DNA of 64,000 nt, from positions 38,782,088 to 38,846,087 of the forward strand of contig CM042955.1 in the NCBI GenBank assembly GCA_023678885.1, read 5' to 3'. This document shows positions 45,750 to 57,601 of the stretch, piece after piece. Within the stretch, counting starts at the first letter, position 1. Each line of letters opens with the position of its first letter. The position numbers and the translations under genes are program-made. The stretch is from Pogostemon cablin. Its lineage: Eukaryota; Streptophyta; Magnoliopsida; Lamiales; Lamiaceae. Below the pieces are notes generated by a model. That model had not been told where the DNA came from and did not search any database. It saw only the letters and a list, made by a program, of their open reading frames with translations.

Positions 45750-47130
45750 CTTGGGCAAAGAAGCAAACTTGGGACCTAAGAAACCAACCCACACTCATGA
45801 CATGTTTGCACAGCATCGGAAATCGCTGCCCAATGTGCCCACTTCAAGCATGTGACTGCCCGCTGGAAATCAGCAGCTCGTCGGAAACGACCACCTGCAC
45901 CAGCGATGGTTCAACCGCCAGAAATCATCACCCAGAAAACGGTAATAACCCACCGGAAGACTCATCGCCAGGTAAACCCACCATCGACAGCAACTCGGAA
46001 ATCGGTACTGGTCATCCTCTTCCAGCCAATGCTTCCTCCGGCAGTCTTCAATAGCTGGTCAGACCACCGCGGTCCACTTTCCAGCTGTAATGGCGACCTT
46101 CGCCAGTTTCCGTGCCATGCCCACCGGAACTAATCTTTTGACCCACAACGAACCGAATAACCCACGCCTGTACCTGTGCAATCCTAGCCATGTAGATTCA
46201 TGCCGGAAGTTCTGCCGTCGTGCCAGCAGCTAACGACAACTTACTTGTCAAGCTGTTGAGCAGCTTGCTTCCCAGCAGTGCCGGAGCTATGACGTCATCG
46301 CCATGCTTTCACCAGAGTTCCACCATCAATGAATGACCTGCCCCAACCACTTGCTGAGACGTCCGAAATTAAGAGCAGACTCGCTCGAAAATGGTAGCGA
46401 GACTCAGTCGGTCAGGCAACAGTCTCAGTCGAAAAAGGCAGCAGACGTGCAGACCCAACCTGAAGCGTGATGACCCGATCGAAAAAACACACCATGCGCC
46501 ACGAACTCGATCAGATCTTGCAGACCCGACCAGAATCTCCCAGACCCGATCGAAAAAATGCCATGGACCCTCCCGGTACACAGCGTGAATCATCAATCCT
46601 TTTGCAATACCACACGACTGCAGCTCCATGATCCAGCCAATAGCACATCTATCAGCCAGTTATCATGAGCCCAAGGCCTCCGCCGTGCTGCCGCTGTCCT
46701 CTTCCCACCCATGGTGTGTCGAAGCACCACCACCATAATAACCAGTCCAGCATCGTGTTTCAGTGGTCACCATGTTCATCAGGAGATCCATGACGACATG
46801 CTGATGCCAAAGCCCATCGCCATCTCGGCCTTGCCAAAACTCTAGCGATGTGATATTGCCAACCAGGTCATCGCAGCACCACATCCTTCTGGTGCTCCTC
46901 CCTCCAGCCGACGCTTTTGCATGTTATTCAGCAATTACACCAGCGAGATCGTCTCCTGCCAGCCCCTCTGTACCAGTTGCAGCGCCTCTATGTGGTCTTC
47001 GACAAACCCAAGGCTCATCCGACCATCACTCTATCACCACCTATCGACTATCTACTGTCCAACATCGCAATAGACAATCCAGCCCGTCAATGCTTTCACC
47101 AGGTGATACCAGCGTGACTCACGGTTAATC
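45750..47130 (-). other. GC-rich leader of copia F
   Basis: It corresponds in position to 13960-15060 of E. Frames of up to about 100 codons occur on both strands but carry no domain. Composition differs sharply from the AT-rich flanks. Confidence 0.55.
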
Positions 47131-47294
47131 GTCAATGTTAAATCAAAGCAAACAGGAAATGAACGAACGTTTGTGTAAGTGTACACCGTGAGCAATTAGG
47201 GTTTTCACAAGTTCAAGAATAAACCCTAAATTCTAGCACCACATTATCCACTCAAACCCTAGCCTAACGAGTCACGTTTAGCCTTAGAACCTAT

Positions 47295-47306
47295 GCTCTG
47301 ATACCA
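47295..47306 (-). promoter_or_regulatory. Primer-binding site of copia F (tRNA-iMet)
   Basis: GCTCTGATACCA on the + strand, i.e. TGGTATCAGAGC, 2 nt from the LTR end. Confidence 0.86.
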
Positions 47307-47308
47307 AT

Positions 47309-48669
47309 TGTTGGCATTTGGATCTTTTGGTTAACGTGAACCATTAGGGTTCCATATATTTCTACAGCGGAAGCAAGAAAACAAGAAACGTATTACCTTT
47401 CACCAGGGTATGTTGAAGAAGATGGATTCTCACCGTCAGCCTGCGCAGTGTCACAGTTTTAGACATAACTCCCTCATCTAATCTCCGATTGGAGTGATCT
47501 ATGCTCCAAAATGATCCTCTCTTCCGTGGCTTTCCAACAGTGTATCACACGTCCAGTTTGGACTTCTACAGGATTTTATAAAAATCAGTGAAATTAACAG
47601 ACAAAAATAGCAAACGATCTACCGGTATTCTATTGTATTCTTAAGCCACGTCTTGATGTTGGTGTGGGCAACGATCTACAAGACGAACTCAGTCTACAAC
47701 CCTAATCTACCTTTCACATGTGTTATCTGTGTTATTCAAATTCTAGATTGATGAGATTGGCTATTATATAGGCTACAACATGGACCACGAGGAGAAATTA
47801 GGGTTTGGGCCTCCATTGGGCTTAACCATCTAAGTAAACTTATACTCAAGTCCAATAATAATAAATCATTCCACTAAAGAAATATTATTACACTGCCACC
47901 CTATTTCTAAATAACGTTTATGTGCTCCTTCTTATTATGAGCCCTTATTCTCCCCGTGTTTAAGATTTAATGCCCATTAATTAATTAAGTTACTGACAAC
48001 TCCATTAATTAATATAATTACCAAGAGTAGTACCAATCAACCTTATTATCATGCCGGAATAAATCCACCTGCAGGATTTACATGATAATCATTATGAGCT
48101 CCTCAAGGGGACATCATCAACCAATTCCGTTAGCACACGGATTCCTTCTACAATCAATAGCACACTATAGAGACATCATCATTTTCCAACTCACCGGGCA
48201 TATTGATTTATCCTTTAAATCTCACCCATTGATGAATCAAAGAAATAAATACTGGCTTACGTGTCGAGATTATTGTATAGGGATTAAGAGTATGAACATC
48301 CATAATAACAGAGATCAAGTTCTATTATATAGTCAGTATAAACCGAACAATCTCAATGCGGTCCTGCTCAATGCACTCAAAGTGCACTAGTGCAATTTTA
48401 TAGTCAAGACAGACTAATGCCAAATCACACTACAACCATACCGATAGATAGTCCCCGTCTATCTCGGTTGTGAATATCTATTTGTACTTTATAAGGAGCC
48501 GATAATATGATCTTACATGTGACGCCGCATACCACATTATCTACAGTATAAAGTAAATGGACTTTTTGCGACAATATTATTGCAAACATTTGATCACATG
48601 ATTCTCATTTGAAATATTATCTAAACATTGTTCTTACAAAAAGCTAGACTTTTAGTATACAATCCAACA
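47309..48669 (-). repeat. 5' LTR of copia F
   Basis: 1361 bp; starts TGTTGGCATTTGG on the + strand and ends ACAATCCAACA, followed by GGTCT. Confidence 0.85.
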
Positions 48670-48689
48670 GGTCTCACACAAGTTTTTGT

Positions 48690-49191
48690 CTAAAATTTGA
48701 ATGTATCTTTATGTTATCTCATTAACTATACAAATAATAATAATAATAAAAGGCAAATACAGGTGTATATAAATTCAAAAATTTCTACTATAAATAAAAT
48801 TATATTAAAATGTAAATAAATAATTATATTAAATTAATTTATTTTAAAATTATATATATATAATGAGGTGTCGACTTTAAAATTATTTACAATTTTATTA
48901 ATTACAATTAGTTTAAATTTAATGTATAATACATATATTTATTTAAAGTTTAAATATAAATAAATTAAAATTCAATCCTATATAGAGATAGAAAATAAAA
49001 AATTTATATCTTTAAACTCATTGTAAATATAACTCTCAATTCATTATTTATAATTAATAACATTCGTTCTTATTTTAATTTTATTTTTATTAATTATATT
49101 ATAATAATTTCATTATTTTCATTGTCATACTTTAAAAATTTCTTTAATTTAAAGTATACTATGTTTTTAAAATTATAAATTTATATCCCAT

Positions 49192-49231
<40 letters not shown>

Positions 49232-49355
49232 AACTCTAAAATTACCATATTGAAAATAAGTTATATTAAATAATAATAATAATAATGGAGTAATAATAAT
49301 AAGAATGGGCCTATTGACTATAGTGATCAAGCCTATTAATGAGCACTATTCGAGC
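48690..49355. other. AT-rich hAT interior with TA microsatellite
   Basis: No gene. (TA)n run at about 49198-49229 and AAT triplet runs near 48740 and 49270. Confidence 0.55.
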
Positions 49356-49615
49356 ATACTGTCGAACATGTTCGCGAGCCTAATACCGAACATGTTCCCG
49401 AGCCTACTACCGAACATGTTCGCGAGGCTATAAATGAACACATTCACGAGCTTTCGAACCAAACATAGCTAGGCTCGAGTTCGGCTCAAAAAAATAATCG
49501 AGCTCAAAAATTGAGCTCGGCTCGACTTGTTTAGTTTTGCGAACGCACTCGAACGAATATTTTTTGAACCGAGACTCGAATAGCTTACGAACGGTTTAAT
49601 TCATTTACGTCCCTA

Positions 49616-49930
49616 CCTCCAGCGTGTCCTCTTCGCTGATTTCGCCTTGTGCGAATTTCCCCCTGACCAGGGGTCCTTCCCTGCCAAGAGCCTGATAACC
49701 TCCAGTGCCGCCAATTGCGTCCACCAACGAGTATCTTGAGAAATTTGCAAAACCCGGTGGCCTTTGTTCCGAAATTCCTATTTATGTCGTTCTTCTTGCA
49801 GCTTCGTCTGGTGTGGATTCAGGGTATTATTTTTTATCGCCTTGTGCAAATTTTTGGTTTAGGTGCCAGAGGGTAATCGGGCTGAGCAGCAGCGAGGTGA
49901 AATCAGAATACTTAATCTGACGTAGCGAAA
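49616..49930 (+). pseudogene. Host-like fragment, right of the hAT
   Basis: Balanced composition and a frame of 72 codons (49705-49920, MPPIASTNEYLEKFAKPGG...) that I do not recognise. TTCTTCTTGCAG at about 49791-49802 resembles a splice acceptor. It would continue the ERD7-like fragment left of the hAT, but I cannot join the frames. Confidence 0.3.
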
Positions 49931-51264
49931 GTCGACAAGAAAAGAGTGTTCCTAAAATTATTCCTGCCCATGATATTGCGAAGAACAATCATGGGGGTTA
50001 ATGATGCATAAAACAACTCTGAGTATGAATTAAAAACACATAGTTATATATAAAATAAATACACAAGTAGTGTTGTACGGAGTATATACACGAAAGTACA
50101 ATTAATTCATAGGAACCTTCAAAACCCTAGATCTACTAAAATAGTTCTAGCCCATGATGTTGCGAAGAACAATCATGGGGGTTGGATAGATTTTACCCAT
50201 ATGTCTAGAAAATTAGAAAGTAGAAGAAAAGAATTAGGAAAACCCTTGGTGTAGAAGTCTTCTTCCTTCTCTCTTCCTTCTCTTCAAATCCTCTTGGTTC
50301 TCCTTCTTGATTCCACAGACGAATCTTCACATTAATGGATGGATGGAGGAAAGGATGTGGATGATGGTTGGGGGATGATCCCCCCTTGTGGGGTGTAGGA
50401 TGATTGTGTTGTTGTCGTATGAATAATGATGTGATCTATATCCCCTTTTATACTTGTAAGCTCTCCTTATGGACCTTGGATTGACTTTTTCTCTGAAAAC
50501 ATGAAAATACACGCTACTGGAGGTACGAAATTAGCAAAAATAGGATTCTGTGTCCCTGCTCGACCAAACAACTCCAGGTCGAGCGAGATTGGCTTTGGTC
50601 GAGCAGAGGTCGAGCGGCATACCTGTTCGCGAATCCAAAAATTTCACGCCGCTCGACCGTCGCTTGACCAAAATATCTTGGTCGAGCGGGATTTTTTCAG
50701 GTAGAGCGGGTTTATGCAGTCTGACCGTTTCGCGCATAACTTCTACATCCGAGCTCCGATTTGAGTTATTCTTTTACTCACGCGATTCTCTCTTTCTTGA
50801 CTATCTATCCATATAAAGAACTCTCAGAAACTCCAATATTTGATGGTGTACCAACTCATGCAAAATGGAACAGTCGTGTGGAGTAGGAACAACTTGCGTG
50901 ACATCACCATTTCGATCATAACTTTTTCATTTGGATTTTGATTGAGGTGTTCCTTACGCCAAAAAGATCCTCTCTTCTGTGGCTTTCCAATCATTTATCA
51001 CACTTCCAATTCAGAGCTCCACACAAACACAGAAAAATTACATAAATTGGACATGCATTTTTCAGCATTCTTGCACAAGTTGCACCTTTTCTCCAACTTT
51101 GCACTTTTGATCCCTTTTTCCACCTAAAATACAATAAAACACCTTAAGTGCACATTTTTCTCACATATATCGAATATAAGACATTTATACTAATATATAA
51201 CAATAATTCCCATAAAAAAGGTATTAAATTGTGTACTAAAACATGCTTATTTTCACTCTCATCA
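49931..51264 (-). mobile_element. Truncated gypsy LTR I', related to element C LTRs
   Basis: On the minus strand it starts TGATGAGAGTGAAAATAAGC at 51264. It contains a word array (50558-50712), TATAAAAG (50445-50452), then CATGGGCTAGAAC and CTCCGTACAACACTACTTGTG. Close counterparts of these last phrases are in the C LTR. It breaks off near 50000 in what should be U5. 49966-49999 is a 34-bp copy of 50150-50183 with one mismatch, filler-like, at the junction to host-like sequence. Confidence 0.68.
50558..50712 (-). repeat. GCTCGACC/GGTCGAGC word array in LTR I'
   Basis: About eight copies, both orientations (GCTCGACC at 50558-50565; GGTCGAGCG further on). Located upstream of the minus-strand TATA box at 50445-50452. 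Confidence 0.82.
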
Positions 51265-53332
51265 TAAACCTGCATATATTTTTTTTTCTCACATAATATA
51301 TTTATAACCGAAACCATCACACCAGTTCAAAATACGTAACTGGTTTCTGACACCACTTCAAACCACACAAACTTGTGACATTACTTGTTATATTACATAA
51401 CAAAACATCAGCAAAAACAAAATAAGTCTACGGCCTAGCCCAACAGGTCGTCATCTACATACATCCGCTCAAAATCCTATAGGAACTCTACAGCTTGCAT
51501 AAAACACCCCATAATTCAATCATCAGCAGGCTCACCTACAATGCATAAACTAGTGAGAAAAAAATCTCAATATCTAGAAATCATGCGTGATAGTGCATTA
51601 AAATGCATTTAGTTTTCTATCGTCTATTTCCTAGTCTTTCTAGTTGGTCTCTTTTATTTGAAAACTATTCACGTTGCTGGATCCCCACAACACACTTATG
51701 ATATGCACTCCAAATGAGCTCAGTAGACACACACAGTGTCGGATCAATTTTTTTGATCCTTGAATAAAGTATTGGAGTTGATTTTTCCAAACCCCGAATA
51801 AAGATAAGCCGATAAACGACTCATTGAGTCAACACATGAGTTGGATCGCACCGCGATCCCTGAATAAAAGTGAGCCAACAAGCGACTCGTTAAGTCAACA
51901 TATGACTCGGATCGCCCCCCGATCCCTGAATGGGGTGAGTCAACACATGACTCGAACCTATTTTCGGCGGTCCCTGAAAGAGTGCATAAATAGTGGCCGC
52001 ACACACCATTAGTATCTTATTATTTTTGGGGAGAACACTTTTCATGAATATGCATGGTATGCAACCAGGGCAATTAAATATGCATCATAACCCATTTACG
52101 ACATCAATATCAACATTTAATCACAATAAAGCAATAACTTAACCTCAATTCACACAAATCCACTTCAGAAGCAACAACTTCACCTCAATCACATATATCC
52201 ATTTATAGAATAACAATTTCACCTTGGATCACATGGATCCCTTTTTAGGATAACAACCTCATCTCGGATCACACAGATCCTTATAAACAATATCTTCTCA
52301 GATCATATAGATTTATATTCAACAGTTTCTGATCACACAGATCTATATAGGACAATTATATTATTTCAAATCACATAGATCCACAACTTGTATCCCAAAT
52401 TTATCACCAATAGTTTACAAATAATATTGTTGAATATGAAACCTATTTTCCCCAAATCACATAAATTCACTGCTTGTATCACAAATTAATCCCAAATAAT
52501 TCATAACGTACTTAAACTAATCACAAATAATTCATAACAGAATTATCACATATTAATCACAAATAATTCACACACATGTTTATACATTGTAGTTAGACTT
52601 TTAGTTACCTAAACTCCAACAGTAATAATACCACAGACCTCGTGAGAACTGTAACTACCTATCTCCCGTTCTGGCTAGCTCCTCTTTTCCCTTTCTCTCT
52701 TCTCTCTCTCTCTCCCTCTCTCTCTGTCTCTCTCTCTTCTTTCTTTTTTTTTCATGCTCAATTGCTTCAGTGAATTGAGGTTAATAACCTCATGTATATA
52801 TACTAAGTGAAGGTGGTGGTGAGAAGGCCACCCACCGCCCAACTCATCCAATCCAATCCTTTTTTTAATTTAAAAGTTATGTATCAAAAACGTGTATGTT
52901 CTTCAACCAAGCAACTCAATTCATTCCTCAGTTAACCATGTATACTTATTATTATTATTATTACTACAAATATACGTGCAATACTTAATAACTAAAATAT
53001 GACACATTTACAAATTAATACACATACATGTACACTTTTTTACCACTATTATTATTACGAGAATACGTGTGATACTTAATAATTAAGAAATAATATATTT
53101 ATACACATAAAATAATTTAATTAATTATACATATCCAAATTAATGCACGTAAATATTTATGCACATATATGTTCACATATTGTCACCACTATTATCACAA
53201 ATATGTAAAATAAAATATAAAGATAAATAAAGTGTAAAAATAGTTATCACATAATTACCACACAATTATCAAAATACACATAACACAAATTAAATTATAT
53301 TGGCACATGAGTAGTGAGAAGCTCGGGTATCA
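51265..53332 (-). repeat. 3' LTR of Tekay element H, end truncated
   Basis: Minus sense starts TGATACCCGAGCTTC at 53332, preceded by the polypurine tract GGTGAGGAGGATA (53333-53345). A TATATATAC box is at about 52795. It contains a CT-rich microsatellite (52695-52740), degenerate repeats of ATCACACAGATCC (52140-52460) and tandem units with GAGTCAACACATGA and GATCCCTGAAT (51790-51975). It stops at 51265 against LTR I' without a CA end. Confidence 0.62.
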
Positions 53333-53373
53333 TATCCTCCTCACCATTTAAAAATTTCAACCTAGAAATTTAC

Positions 53374-55007
53374 TTACCTGAAGAGTTTAGCTATCATCTC
53401 ATCCTCTCTTTCCCAAGTAGCCTCCTCAACTAATTGGTTCCTCAATAACACCTTCACTAATGGTATCTCTTTATTTCTGAGCTTCTTCACTTCTCGCCGT
53501 AAAATCTCAACTGGTATCTCTTCATAACTCAAATCTTCTTTCAAATCAACTTGTTCCTGCTTGAGAACATGAGATGGATTCAGAACATACTTCCTCAATA
53601 CAGACATAAGAAACACGTCATGTACTCTAGACATCGATGCTGGTAACTCCAACTTATAGGCAATATTTCTAACTCTCTCAATGATAGTAAATGGACCAAC
53701 ATATCTTGGCTGAGTTTCCCTTTCTTCTCAAATCGCATTATTCCTTTCATTGGAGATACCTTCGAGAATGACTGATCACCCACTTCAAATTCCAACTCTC
53801 ATCTCCGTTTGTTTGCATTACTCTTCTGCCGATCTTGAGTAACTTTCATCTTCTCTTGTATAAGGGTAACAGCTTTTGACATTTCACGAATCAAGTTTGG
53901 ACCCAAAAGTTTCCTTTCTCCAACTTCATCCCAATGTACTTGAGATTTACACTTCCTCCCATACAATGCTTCATATGGAGTCATCCGGATAGTAGACTGA
54001 TAATTGTTGTTGTATGAGAACTCTATCAAAGGCAAAAATTTACTCCACTGTCCCTGAAAATCCAAAACACATACTCCGAGCATATACTCCAAAATCTGTA
54101 TTGTACGCTCCAATTGACCATTTGTCTATGGATGGAATGCTGTGCTGAAAGATAATTGTGTCCCCAACGCCTTATGTAAACTCTTTCAGAAAGAAGACAA
54201 GAATCTCGTATCTCTGTCTGATACAGTGGTAAGTGGTACTCCATGGAGTCTGACGATCTCTTGTATATATAACTGGGCATAACGATCCATGGAATACGTA
54301 GAGCAAATAGGAGAAAAATGAGCAGACTTAGTCAATCGATCCACAATAACCCAAAAGGCATCATGACCTTTTACTGTCTTTGGTAAGCCAGTGATAAAAT
54401 CCATAGTGATATTCTCCTATTTCCACTCTGGAATATATAGGGGCTGCAAAGTTCCTACGGGTCTTTGATGCTCGGCTTTGACTTGTTGATAAGTCAAACA
54501 TTGCTCTACATATTGAGCGACATCTCTCTTCATCCCTGGCCACCAATAATGTGACTTCAAATCTCTGTACATCTTTGTAGCTCCTGGATGCATAGAGTAC
54601 GGTGTTGAAAGAGCTTCCGCCATCACTTCTTTTAGAATGTTATCCACTTCAGGTAGACATAATCGGCCTCTGTAGCAAATTATGCCATCATCTGTTACTT
54701 GGAATTTAGAAGACTTTTCAGAGCTGATATCATTCTTTATCTTATCTAACCACTTGTCCACCTCTTGCCCTTGCCGAATCTTATAAATCAAAGTTGGCCA
54801 AAGTGTTAGAGCTACCATCTTTGTTTCCAATGATCCTTCTTGAATGATCTCTACACCCATCCTTTGGAAATCAAGCAACTCTTGTTTCTGATTTAGGGTC
54901 ATAGTAGCTACACTCTGTATTGCCTTCCGGCTCAATACATAAGAAACCATATTGGCTTTACTCGAATGATAATTGATAACACAGTCGTAGTCCTTTACCA
55001 ATTCCAA
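53374..55007 (-). pseudogene. Integrase and C-terminal chromodomain-like region of H
   Basis: The zinc-binding part has HPGATKMYRDLKSHYWWPGM followed by CLTYQ, where the family has CLTC, so one zinc ligand is lost. The DDE core shows MDFITGLPKT, WVIVDRLTKSAHF and RDTRFLSSF; ALYGRKC lies further on. The C-terminus has KVSPMKGIMRF, VFLMSVLRKYV and VKVLLRNQLVEEATWE, typical of Tekay. At least four frameshifts divide it (54361, 54113, 53795 and 53652 are frame ends). Not functional. Confidence 0.87.
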
Positions 55008-55287
55008 CCATCTCTCTGCCTCATGTTCAATTCTTTCTGAGTGAAGAAGTACTTTAAACTCTTATGATCAGTATATATCTCACAATGTTCCCCATACAGA
55101 TAATGCCTTCAAATTTTTAGTGCAAACACCACTGCAGCTAATTCCAATTCATGAGTTGGGTAGTTCTTCTCGTACTCCCTTAATTATCTGGATGCACACG
55201 CTATCACTTTCTCATTTTGCATAAACAAATATCCAACAACATTCTTTGAAGCATCACTATAAACCTTGTAGTTTCCTGTCTCCGTAG

Positions 55288-56341
55288 GCAGGGCCGACCC
55301 ATTCATTTGAGGGGCCCAATGCAAAATAAATTTGAGGCCTTTTATATACAAGGTATAAAATGATAATAAAATCGTAACATGAGTATAAATATACTATTAA
55401 ATATGTTAGGATTATAATAATAAAAGACGTCACATCATTATTTATAATATAATTTATTAAATTAATAAATTGTACTTCCTCCATCCCCTTTAAGATTACA
55501 CCTCTCTAAATGGGAGGGAGTATATGAAAATTAATCTTTGGCAGTTTTTTTAGTAAAATTGTTAATCAATTTTTCATAATTGAGTTTCTCCGAAAGAATC
55601 ATTCTCAATTGAAATCAAAGACAATGCATTATCTTTGTTGATATAGATGATCTAAAATAAGAATAATTGTCAATTAATTATTATTATTGATTTACAAAAT
55701 AAAATCAATTTCAATAGAATTATAAAGTAAAATTGAACTGAAAAAGACATAGAATATAAGCTTTAAAATAAATATGTATTGTAAAATTAAAGTACCTTGT
55801 TCGAAAAAATGACAAGGAATTAAGGAATTAAGGATAAGAATTAAACTATTAAAATACCAATATGGTAGAATATGAATTGAAAAGGAATTAAGGAAAAAAT
55901 TAGAATGTAATTAAAGAAAATGAAAAAATATATAGTTTTCTTTTAGATAACTTATTATTTAGTTGCGATTGTGTAATCTACTTGAGAAGGGATTAGTATC
56001 ATAATAATATAACTTAAAATTATATCTTCTTTATTAATATGAATAAAAAAGTAAATAAAAAAGGGATTAATATCATAATCATATAACTTAAAGTTATATC
56101 TTCTTTATTAATATGAATAAAAATGTAAATAAAAAGTTGTGATCCGGATTTGATCCCGTGATGTAGGCGGAAAAGAAGAGAGGAGTTACCAACTGGTCTA
56201 CTGAGTAATGTTATCAATATTGTAAGTTTAAAATAAATAATATAATACATATATATATTATATAATAAAAAATTCGGGGGCCCTCCCCGGAGTGGTGCCC
56301 TGTACGGCGGTACCTCCGACGCCACTCCAGGACTGCCCCTG
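55288..56341. mobile_element. Non-autonomous hAT element K in RNase H of H
   Basis: Ends CAGGGCCGACCC and (inverted) CAGGGGCAGTCC. The 8-bp flanks TCCGTAGG (55280-55287) and TCAGTAGG (56342-56349) differ at one position, and excision restores RNase H sequence. 1054 bp, no transposase. It holds a tandem pair of about 70 bp (55993-56135). Confidence 0.75.
55473..55522. mobile_element. Very short Stowaway-like MITE
   Basis: TA|CTTCCTCCATCCCC ... TGGGAGGGAG|TA, about 50 bp with inverted ends and TA on each side; an internally deleted copy inside K. Confidence 0.5.
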
Positions 56342-57601
56342 TCAGTAGGAATAGTTAAGATCGATGTTGATGTCAACTGTCTCTTCAATTCCTAAAAACT
56401 TTATTCACATGCCTCTGTCCATGTGAACTTCACATTCTTCCTGGTCCACTGTGTTAATGGTGAAGCGATATTAGAAAATCCTTCAACAAACCTTCGATAA
56501 TATCCTGCCAATCCAAGAAAGCTACGAAGCTCAGTGGGGTTTGAGGATTGTGGCCAATCATGGATTGCTTTAACTTTACTTGGATCCACTGAAATTCCTT
56601 CTCCCGATACCACGTGTCCCAAGAAAATAACTTGGTCTAACCAGAACTCACACTTCTTGAACTTCGCATACAACTGTTTCTCCTTCAAAATATCTAACAC
56701 CTTCCTCAAGTGTAGAGCATGATCCTCATTATTCTTAGAGTAAATCAGAATGTCATCGATAAACATAATCATGAACTTATTGAAGAAATCCTGAAATACT
56801 CTATTCATCAAATCCATAAATGTTGCTGGAGCATTTGTCAAACCGAACGGTATCACCAAAAACTCATAATGTCCATACCTATACTAAATGCAATTTTTGG
56901 GATATCTTCCTCCTTAATCTTCAATTGATGATACCCCTATCACAGATCAATCTTCGAAAAGATAGCTGCATCCTGTAGTTGATCGAACAGATCATCAATA
57001 CGAGACAAGGGATACTTATTCTTGATTGTAACTTTATTGATCTCTCGATAATCGATGCACATCCTTAACATGCCATCCTTCTTTTGAACGAAAATAGCTG
57101 GTGCTCCCCAAGGTGAGAAACTAGGTTGGATGAATCATTTGTCTAGCAACTCTTGCAACTGTATCTTCAATTCTTTCAGTTCAGCTGGTGCCATTCTGTA
57201 TGGCGCTTTAGATATAAGAGCAGTTCCCGGATGCAGCTCAATAACAAACTCAATTTCCCAGTCTAGTGGCAACCTTGGAAGGTCATCTGGAAACACCTCT
57301 AGGTATTCTCGAATTACTGGTACATCACCGAGGACTGGACATTGTTGTCCCTCAATATTCATCACGCTCACATATACCCCTCACAACCACTTTCCAACAA
57401 CTGTTGTGCTTTTGCTGCTGATATCATAGGAAATCTGAAGTTCTTCTTAATCCCATCAAAAGTGAACGGTTCTCCTTCCAATGGATGAAAAGTAATACTC
57501 ATCTTTTGACAATCTATTGTAGCATCGTACTTTGATAGCCAATCCATACCCAATATGATATCGTAATCATTCATACTTAATATAATAAAATCAGCGAGGA
57601 G

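Larger units (their letters stand above)
40265..48669 (-). mobile_element. Ty1/copia element F, same family as E, decayed
   Basis: LTRs 47309-48669 (5') and 40265-41632 (3'), starting TGTTGGATTGTATACTAAAA on the minus strand as in E. Primer site TGGTATCAGAGC (47295-47306, minus). The TSD GGTCT is exact (40260-40264, 48670-48674). LTRs differ by something like 8-10%, so F is much older than E. Layout matches E: GC-rich leader, tandem noncoding repeats, broken gag-pol. Confidence 0.85.
40038..48685. mobile_element. Small palindromic-TIR MITE, split by copia F
   Basis: Left end GGTCTTGTGTGAAACCGTCT, followed by CACGTAAATCATTACATGAG; the right end, after removing F, is the inverse (ACTTGTGTGAGACCGTCTCA). 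About 240 bp when rejoined. A further GTGAGACCGTCTCAC palindrome occurs nearby at about 39839. Confidence 0.6.
39538..49615. mobile_element. Probable non-autonomous hAT element, split by MITE and copia F
   Basis: Ends AAGGGATGTAATCGAG and (inverted) TAGGGACGTAAATGAA resemble Ac/Ds-type termini, with only about 10 bp of TIR. Subterminal regions are dense in GAGCTCG and GGCTCG words on both sides (39545-39790, 49360-49580). The 8-bp flanks CCTCCGAT and CCTCCAGC agree at 5 of 8 positions, the rest being transitions. About 1.7 kb without the nested DNA. No transposase seen. Confidence 0.52.
55008..57574 (-). pseudogene. Reverse transcriptase and RNase H of H, interrupted by K
   Basis: The protease tail and linker (YDIILGMDWLSKYDA at about 57550, VFPDDLPRLP at about 57285) lead into RT. 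The longest open piece (56859-56401) has FGLTNAPATFMDLMN, the catalytic FIDDILIYSKN and LGHVVSGEGI, then LRSFLGLAGYYRRF. RNase H continues after K at 55287-55008 in pieces. Stops lie between 57130 and 56870. Confidence 0.87.

Noticed and set aside
56020..56388. 122-codon minus-strand frame in hAT K
   Set aside because: AT-rich tandem sequence, crosses the end of K into RNase H of H; no transposase motif.
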